From: Atherinomorus stipes
Lineage: Eukaryota > Chordata > Actinopteri > Atheriniformes > Atherinidae
Assembly: GCA_023101725.1 (NCBI GenBank)
Contig: JALJCO010013413.1
Location: forward strand, 58,501-122,500
Direction: 5' to 3'
DNA: 64,000 nt
Of this stretch, positions 57,002 through 64,000 are shown piece by piece; the first letter of the stretch is position 1; each line of letters starts with the position of its first letter. A model generated the notes under the pieces. The model was not told where the DNA came from, made no database searches, and worked only from the letters and a program-made list of their open reading frames with translations. Made by a program: the position numbers and the translations under genes.

Positions 57002-60000
57002 TCAGGGGTTGACCTTGTTGACCATGGTCTCTCCCAGAGCCTCCAGCACCTCCCGCTTGTAGTCGTCGAAGTCTCCGTCGATCTGGTTGATGGTGCAGTC
57101 CTCCACCACCCACAGATGGCACTGCGTCTCCGTGATGAGGCGAGCGTCGTGGCTCACGATGATCACAGCTGAAACATATGGAAAAAAAATTATGAATAAA
57201 AGTAAATTAAAATATTTTTACATAATGAGAAGTGCACACGTTTTCATTAAATTAAAAAAATCGGCCATTAAAAAAAACCCCAAAAACATAGTGCATCTAT
57301 TAAAAAAAAAAAGGAGAAATTTTGATGTGTATATATAATGTTAAATCATCATTTGTTGAATTTATTTTAAGGCAACATATTGTTGAAACTTCACTTATTT
57401 TTCTCCAGAAATTGAGTTCATATTATTTTCAGAAAGAACAGGTCATTAAACACCTTGATAGTTTACCTGTACCTTTTTGTAGGGATGCATGATATTGGAA
57501 TTTTGGTCCATATGCCAAAATTTTAAAACTCGTGGCCGATAACCAATATCGATATTGAAGCTGAAAAAATAAGCAGTCAATGCAAATAACAGTTTTGTTA
57601 TCCATTTCCGACACTTTGAAAATTACAAGTGGGAAAAAATGTTGATACACTGAAATATCGTGATATTTTCATATGTCAATATCGTATCGATCTATTTTAC
57701 TTATAAAATCTCACAAGATTTCGTCAGTAAAACAGATCGATACTGCGTTTTTAAATGTCAATATATCAGCATAATGAAAATATTTCAGTATCAATATTTT
57801 TTCACACCCCTAGTCTTTAGAAGTTTTAAAGTCTGTAAAAAAGAAGTTTTGGGGTTTTTTAGCCCTCAGAAACAGCAGGCTGATCGGTTAAATATCAGTG
57901 GTGTGGCCAATGTTCGATACTCAGTTTTAAGGCCGATTATATTGTGCATCCCCATCTCATTTTCATCACAACATCACTACTTTGGTGCTATAAAAACCTC
58001 CCTTTAAGCTGGCGGCACACTAGACGATTATTTGCCTGATTTAACCCACGATTGTCAGTCGGGCGTAGTCGGCTCCAGCTGGGGCCGGTTGGGTTCAGTC
58101 GGGCGTAGTCGGCTCCAGCTGGGGCCGGTTGGGTTCAGTCGGGCGTAGTCGGCTCCAGCTGGGGCCGGTTGGGTTCAGTCGGGCGTAGTCGGCTCCAGCT
58201 GGGGCCGGTTGGGTTCAGTCGGGCGTAGTCGGCTCCAGCTGGGGCCGGTTGGGTTCAGTCGGGCGTAGTCGGCTCCAGCTGGGGCCGGTTGGGTTCAGTC
58301 GGGCGTAGTCGGCTCCAGCTGGAGCCGACTACGCCCGACTGGGAGCTGCGCAGCAGAACTGCTGCAGCCGCATGTGCAAAGAACTGCTGGATTTACTATT
58401 TTTTCCTGTAGGTGCACAGGGGTGCTGATCACATCATTTATGGAGCCGTTAAACTTTTGATTTAATGCCACACCAACAGCCATAAAGCACGAACGCATAC
58501 AAACACACGCTTGTATTTAACACCCATTCAGGTCCATGTAGAATCTAACCGCAGGACAACACTGTTGAAGAAAGAAGCAACAGCTGATGTCGGCACGCCG
58601 TCACAGTGCTGTGTTTTACGCACGGACACGCCACAGCCTCAATGACACAAGTCTACCCGATTCTGCTGCCAAATGACGCCGCAGCTTCCAGATCAACAGA
58701 TGTATTTTTAAATATCACACCACAGGGCCTGTGGGACAGGGGTCGGCCCCCGCATCACTATCAGGAATCCCCCCCGCACATTACAGGCTCAGGATGCTGA
58801 CTGGGATTAAAGGTTCTGTATGGGATCAAAATCATGCCAGAGACAATTTGTGTGTGAAAAAGATTTTTCATGTAAAATAATGTTTTGAAGTTGTATAAAA
58901 CAAGTCGTGCTTGTAAAAAAAAGTTATGAACCCACAGAATCATTTTGTGGTTGTGTGAGAAACCTTTGTGTGCAGAAATATTATTTGCAAACATGTAGAT
59001 CAGTTTCGTAGTTGTGTTTTATTTTTCTGTGTGTGTGAAAATTGAATTTGTACCTGTAAAAGTTTCGCCACACAAAAATATCTGTACGAGTGCGACATCT
59101 AGGGCTCGTGTGCGACACTGCACCTACGAGCTCACAAAACAGAAACCTACAACCACAAAACTTTTTTACGGATTGAAGACAAGGCAAAGTCGTGCCACTA
59201 ACAGCCAATCAGGACACTGCATTCTGGCAAGCCAAACAGCCAATGATGTGGTGGATTGGTGATGACGTTTATTTTTGGGGACGAAGACGATACCGTTAGC
59301 AAAGGCTCTTGGCTGCTAGCAGTCAGAGCGCAGCGGGAGCTACATACTTGTTGCAAGAGGGAGGCTGTTCAATCCGAAGCCGGCCACTGATCTGATTACT
59401 AACAGGCCACTGATCTGATCTCTAACAGGCCACTGATCTGATTACTAACAGGCCACTGATCTGATCTCTAACAGGCCACTGATCTGATTACTAACAGGCC
59501 ACTGATCTGATTACTAACAGGCCACTGATCTGATCACTAACAGGCCTGCTGGAGAAGGCGGCTACTGGCAGAAGAACTTGGCCGGTTATTTTGGTGTTGA
59601 TCGCCGCAGCTTATTGGATCGTCTGTTGTGCTGAACGTGTGTTAGCTTTGGAGAGGCTAACGACTAGCACATCTTGGATAGTCCCACTGGATTGTGTTCT
59701 TCCTCCGCATGTACATGAATGTTGGGGGATGAGTTGTGTTGTGATGAAAGACTGAGGCTAAGCCGTGTAAGTGCTTAAACGGGCATGATACCTCTTACCA
59801 GGCGTTCAACAAGGGGCTTTTATTTGCCTATTTATTATTATTTTAACTGGTAAAGGAGGACGTGTAAATGCCAAGTTGACAGGTAAACTGCCTTGTATGG
59901 ATAACTTCACTGTTTGAGAAAAGCAGTTTGTCAGGTATGTTCAGTTTTAGCCACAGATATTTTCTTTATCCATTTCTTTGTCATTGAAATGCAACTAAGG

Positions 60001-63000
60001 TTGTTTTTATTTTTTCCAGACATTGATAAAGCTGGAGTTCACATGATTGTCTGTGTCTCATTCATTCACAACTGATCAGTAAACATAAACAACTGATCAA
60101 TTATCCAGCGTCTAACATGTCAGCTGGAATCTCAGATAGGTTATCTAATTTTTAGTTTACTTTGTTCATTAAACGGAAATTTTTTTATTCAATGATAAAT
60201 GTTACTATAATACAATGTTGTTTTAATGTCTTTTTTTTCAACTTTGAAAAGCAAGAGGTCGATTCATGATAGATTTAACATAAACCAAAAATCAACATTA
60301 TTTCAAGAAAGGGAAGCCATCGCCAGCAGGTAGTACTGAATAAAAACAATAAGAACTTTATTAAAGAAATAAACATGGTACTAAAGTAATATAAGTGGAA
60401 AAATAGGCTCAATAAATGCTCAAATAAAAGTAATAAAATAAAAGAACTAAAATGCAAAAAGGCGCTTGTGATGGCTGGCGCCTTCACTGGCTGTGGATCC
60501 ATCCCGGTCCGTGGCGGCCGCACTGAGCCTCCTCTTGGGGTCCACAACTGTCCTCCGACTCCCGAGCCATGTTTCTCCACCGCCACCATCCCCTGAGCCC
60601 CCAGCCAGGGGGATCAGACGTCCTCCGCCAACCTGTCCTGCTCCCCTGTCTCTCTCTCAGGACTCTGTAAATTTCCCGTATTTTAATAACAGCCTATTTG
60701 AAGAAAAAAAAAATCCTCTGCTTCTCCAAACTGACGTCACCAGCTTCAGGAGAACCGTCACCTGCAGGAGCCTGGAACAGTGTGGTGAAACGCATCCACT
60801 AAAAAACACGTTGTCCTCATTATTTATGAAGTTTATGATATCTGTAAAGCCTTTAAGCCCGATTGACACCACGTGCGCGTGCGTGAGTCGTGGTCCGTCA
60901 ATTTATGCCGGTATGGTTTTTCTGTGTGATGCGTCAACAGCAGACCACTGCGCGCTTCTGGGTTTCAACATTGTTCATGTAAAACAATCCTCTGCATTCT
61001 GAAGGTGTGATGCTTGATTATTTTAATTTTGGTTGTCATGGTGATGTCTGGCATGGGTGACGTGGTGGTAATCAGTGACACGCATTGAGCTGTCACTGTC
61101 ACACGGGAGAGAGAGGAGGGCTGGGTAGCAAGCATTTTTTTATCCCTACACAAAGCTTGTGGGCGTTAAGTTAAGTGTGCTGTTATGAAACAGTTTGTCC
61201 CGCATCAGGTGCGCTATAAAGCGCCTTAATAAAAGAGAAACGCAGCCGAGCCTTGTGCGTCATTCTTATGGAAGCACCAGGGCTTCATGCAAATAGCTAG
61301 ATGAAGCCATCCCCTGCCTCCAGTGTCTGTGGAAGTCACAATGCTTAAAGCAGTGACTGTGTTGATGTCGGGGAATCCCTGCGTCATTAGTGAATCCCAG
61401 AGACACACGAGTGAATATCAGAAATTAGAAGTTTGGTAGGCTAATGTAAATAAAATGTTTAACTTACATACCAATGTGAAATAAGGAGCAAACGTGTTAA
61501 TTGAAAATATCTGCAAAATAAAAAAACGTGCGTCATATACAATTTAGTCCTTTTATTTAGGCTGTAAAATAATGTAGGAATGTTCACAAATGATGTGTCA
61601 ACAATGATGATCAGAATCTGATCGGCCTGGTAGTTAGAAAGTGGTTCTTTAAGATTTTCTATAGCCTATTGTGTCTGATTTTATGTGGCCCAGCGTCCCA
61701 CTTTGGGCATCAAACGTGTTTTTAACACCGACATCGCGTTTGATCTGGACGGGCTGGCACAGATATGTGGACTCCCTGGAAGTCGAGCCCATTGAAACTG
61801 AAAATGTTCTAGGTAGCTCTGGCTATTCACATGAGTGACAGGAACACAAAGAATTTTACATTACTTTCCTTATTAACCAGATAACCGCACATGCCTTTTA
61901 TAAAAGACTAACGCCGTCGCTTTTTCTTTCTTTTTTACGACTGCAGCAATCAGTAAACAGTAGGCTATGTGGTGGCAGCTTACTGCACAACCTGCCAGTA
62001 AAACACGATTTTGCTTTTCTTTCTTTCTTTATTATTTTTAAGGGGGCTTTGACACGGTAACCACAGCATTATACGACTCAGCTTTAAATGGTTGCCAGCT
62101 TCCAGTGGGACCAGCCAAGATGTGCTAGTCGTTAGCCTCTCCAAAGCTAACGCACGTTCAGCAAGACAGATGATCCAATAAGCTGCGGCGATCAACACCA
62201 AAATAACCGGCCAAGTTCTTCTGCCAGTAGCCGCCTTCTCCAGCAGGCCTGTTAGTAATCAGATCAGTGGCCTGTTAGTAATCAGATCAGTGGCCTGTTA
62301 GTAATCAGATCAGTGGCCGACTTCGGATTGAACAGCCTCCCTCTTGCAACAAGTATGTAGCTCCCGCTGCGCTCTGACTGCTAGCAGCCAAGAGCCTTTG
62401 CTAACGGTATCGTCTTCGTCCCCAAAAATAAACGTCATCACCAATCCACCACATCATTGGCTGTTTGGCTTGCCAGAATGCAGTGTCCTTATTGGCTGTT
62501 AGTGGCACGACTTTGACTTGTCTTCAATCCGTAAAAAGTTTTGTGGTTGTAGGTTTCTGTTTTGTGAGCTCGTAGGTGCAGTGTCGCACACGAGCCCTAG
62601 GTGTCGCACTCGTACAGATATTTTTGTGTGGCGAAACTTTTACAGGTACAAATTCAATTTTCATACACACAGAAAAATAAAACACAACTACGAAACTGAT
62701 CTACATGTTTGCAAATAATATTTCTGCACACAAAGGTTTCTCACACAACCACAAAATGATTCTGTGGGTTCATAACTTTTTTTTTACAAGCACGACTTGT
62801 TTTATACAACTTCAAAACATTATTTTACATGAAAAATCTTTTTCACACACAAATTGTCTCTGGCATGATTTTGATCCCATAGTTCTGATGCTGACTGGGA
62901 TTACGTTAATTTCATTAATCAGGTTTAAAGCGAAACATCAGCGTCTCCATCAGCCAGAACCAGGTGAACTTACCTCCTTTGTACTCGTTGATGGCTTCTG

Positions 63001-63186
63001 ATAATGCGTCGATTGACTCGATGTCCAGGTTGTTGGTGGGCTCATCCTGAGAACAAACAACACTTGAGTAACCATGGAAACCAGTGATGCTCAGAGAGGA
63101 TCAGCGGGGAACGGCTCTCACCAGAATCAGTACGTCTGGCTGACGACAGGCCAACTCTGCAAACACCACTCTGGCCTTCTGACCTC
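57002..63186 (-). CDS. abcf1: ABCF1 (ABC50), last three exons
   Basis: Exons 63186-63122, 63046-62974 and 57168-57002 join in frame with GT/AG borders. The product is the C-terminal end of the second ATPase domain: [20 protein letters not shown] (end of the ABC signature; LSG is in the exon beyond the edge), Walker [19 protein letters not shown], the switch histidine in [14 protein letters not shown], then [19 protein letters not shown] and a TGA. ABCF1 is a soluble ABC-F ATPase without membrane segments; it binds eIF2 and ribosomes in translation initiation. The wording matches ABCF1 rather than ABCF2/3 (INEYKGAVI, LWVVEDC). The intron 57169-62973 is 5.8 kb because of repeats. The start of the gene is beyond the right edge. 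Confidence 0.95.
57481..57952. mobile_element. TAGGGATGC MITE in abcf1 intron
   Basis: TAGGGATGCATGATATTGG at left and ATTATATTGTGCATCCCCA at right match the family at 3086, 3436 and 47511. This is the least interrupted copy and shows the inner order of the family. Confidence 0.65.
58059..58341. repeat. 40-bp tandem repeat ending in a 46-bp perfect palindrome
   Basis: Six full copies and one partial copy of a 40-mer (GGGCGTAGTCGGCTCCAGCT, then GGGGCCGGTTGGGTTCAGTC) are almost identical. The last copy turns into its own reverse complement at CCAG/CTGG, making a perfect 46-bp palindrome at 58296-58341. Confidence 0.95.
59383..59543. repeat. 23-bp tandem repeat in the left arm, 7 copies
   Basis: The unit is GCCACTGATCTGATTACTAA plus CAG, seven copies with ATTACT/ATCTCT/ATCACT variants. 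The matching block in the right arm has only three. Confidence 0.95.
62249..62317. repeat. 23-bp tandem repeat in the right arm, 3 copies
   Basis: Three identical inverted copies of the left-arm unit. The 4-unit (92-bp) difference accounts for most of the length difference between the arms. Confidence 0.95.
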
Positions 63187-63289
63187 CTGTCAGACAAGAA
63201 CCCACATGAACCAATCAGAAACAGCCAGCTGGTGAAAACGGGCGGCAATGTTTTCTGTTCCGACAAGATGCCACATAAATTAGTCCCAG

Positions 63290-63920
63290 ACCACATTTCA
63301 TCATCACAATCTTTGAAGTCTTGCTGAGTACAAGAGATGATAAAGTTATTCCATCCGAGCTAACATCATCCTGCTGGGACTTCTTTGCTCGGAGAGCCCT
63401 TAAAATATCTGGTATAGAACATGTACAAAACTCAATTAGAGGCGGTGATCGACTTAAAAGACTCCTACAAAGAGAGTCATTTTGGATCTACACTTTAAAA
63501 GCAACAGAGTACCCAGGTTTAAATGGCGAGCTTGACTTTTCCCCTTTCCTATAGTCTCTGTCTTCATTCTCTCTGGTAACCTGTAGATCAGCAGGCTTTT
63601 GGACTTATAGCAGCCTTCACTCTCTGGCAGCTCATATAGAATTTTTGGTATAAATGCTGTCTTTGTGTTTTATTTATATAGTAAGGTGTAAAGGTTTTTT
63701 GGATGTATGTAGTGTTTTTATGTGTCTAATGTTTCTCTTGTCATTGGCAGGTCATACTGATCATGTGACCAATTACCTGCACAAATGCAGCTGACTGATT
63801 GTCTAACTAGCACAGGAGCAGACTGACAAACATTTTGCCATTGTCCTGACGAAGGCCCTTCAGGCCGAAACGCGTTGGCATGTTTTTAACTACATTAGCC
63901 ATGTATCAATAAAGGCTTTT
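63290..63920 (+). mobile_element. Penelope-like retroelement, 3' end
   Basis: The frame 63321-63554 ends in GGDRLKRLLQRESFWIYTLK and PGLNGELDFSPFL, matching the C-terminal tail of GIY-YIG endonuclease proteins of Penelope-like elements in fish and amphibians. The upstream reverse transcriptase is missing, so the copy is 5'-truncated. Downstream follow a hammerhead-like motif and AATAAA at 63909. The assignment rests on recall of the family tail and needs a search. Confidence 0.55.
63828..63885 (+). ncRNA. Hammerhead-ribozyme-like motif
   Basis: CTGACGA (63846-63852) fits the CUGANGA core. One extra A is followed by stem II GGCC-CTTCA-GGCC (63854-63866), then GAAA (63867-63870). A tiny stem III (ACGCGT) leads to TT, with predicted cleavage after 63876. 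Stem I can form between TGTC (63842-63845) and GGCA (63877-63880), continued by AAACA (63828-63832) with TGTTT (63881-63885). Penelope-like elements are known to carry hammerhead ribozymes. The extra A before stem II is a departure from consensus, so activity is uncertain. Confidence 0.5.
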
Positions 63921-64000
63921 TAATAACTTTCCTCCCGAGTGCCTCAGACCTCCTTTTCAATACAGAATTATCCTAATCTGACAATATTCATCCCAAGGAG

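Larger units (their letters stand above)
58810..62886. mobile_element. 4.1 kb element with ~0.8-0.9 kb inverted repeats
   Basis: The arms 58810-59692 and 62108-62886 are near-perfect reverse complements (for example GGGATCAAAATCATGCCAG near both ends). The element is flanked by the exact 17-bp direct repeat GATGCTGACTGGGATTA (58793-58809 and 62887-62903). The 2.4 kb centre (59693-62107) has no recognisable transposase and no supported gene. It lies in an abcf1 intron. The superfamily is not known to me. Confidence 0.75.

Noticed and set aside
60275..61002. Frames of 104 and 169 codons in the centre of the 4.1 kb element
   Set aside because: No domain, no repeat of a known transposase and poor composition. 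They were left uncalled.
63122..63186. Other ABC-F members (abcf2, abcf3) for the ABC exons
   Set aside because: The residues after Walker B and the C-terminal tail agree with ABCF1, and the neighbours are those of ABCF1.

Overview
The window is animal nuclear DNA, almost certainly from a teleost fish and probably a percomorph. Its genes have short exons with GT/AG introns, and the spaces between them hold fish-type repeats: Tc1-like transposons, hAT and TTAA-flanked MITEs, L2-like and Rex1-like LINE ends, a tRNA-derived SINE and a Penelope-like element. There is no bacterial or plasmid content. The species cannot be named from sequence alone.

Four protein-coding genes can be read. (1) The 5' half of an agr2-like gene lies on the minus strand at 126-655, with a 5' noncoding exon and TATA box near 1943-2027; its remaining exons are beyond the left edge. 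(2) ppp1r10 (PNUTS) is complete on the minus strand, 17 coding exons from 43092 down to 33879, 804 aa. (3) mrps18b is complete on the plus strand, 6 exons from 46349 to 56837, 243 aa. (4) The last three exons of abcf1 are on the minus strand (57002-63186). abcf1, ppp1r10 and mrps18b are also neighbours in the mammalian MHC class I region, so this is an old conserved block. ppp1r10 and mrps18b are head to head, and mrps18b and abcf1 are tail to tail with poly(A) signals 15 bases apart.

The rest, about 28 kb between agr2 and ppp1r10 plus the large introns, is repeat. Layout: 0.7-2 kb agr2 intron 1 with a MITE and a SINE; 3.1-7.2 kb a nest of MITEs up to four layers deep; 7.7-8.3 and 36.2-37.0 kb odd purine homopolymer tracts; 9.7-11 kb LINE; 13.2-14.6 kb MITE in MITE; 16.1-22.2 kb a Tc1 copy split by a 5 kb inverted-repeat element that carries a 2.8 kb, 11-bp minisatellite; 22.4-23.3 kb MITE in repeat; 25-27.5 kb a 33-bp minisatellite; 27.9-28.6 kb LINE; 30.2-33 kb several DNA elements. 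In ppp1r10 introns: a second Tc1 copy (37.0-38.1 kb) and 51-bp and 29-bp arrays (39.7-41.2 kb). In mrps18b intron 4: a three-layer MITE nest around a 2.66 kb, 19-bp minisatellite; in intron 5: a 49-bp array. In the abcf1 introns: a 4.1 kb long-inverted-repeat element with 17-bp flanking direct repeats and a Penelope-like 3' end with a hammerhead-ribozyme-like motif.

The most unusual points are the minisatellites that seem to have grown inside DNA-transposon copies, one of them from the transposon's own terminal repeat; the hammerhead-like motif; the 17-bp-flanked long-TIR element; and three matching hairpins upstream of ppp1r10. The very long open frames over the minisatellites come from repeat units whose length is not a multiple of three and are not genes.
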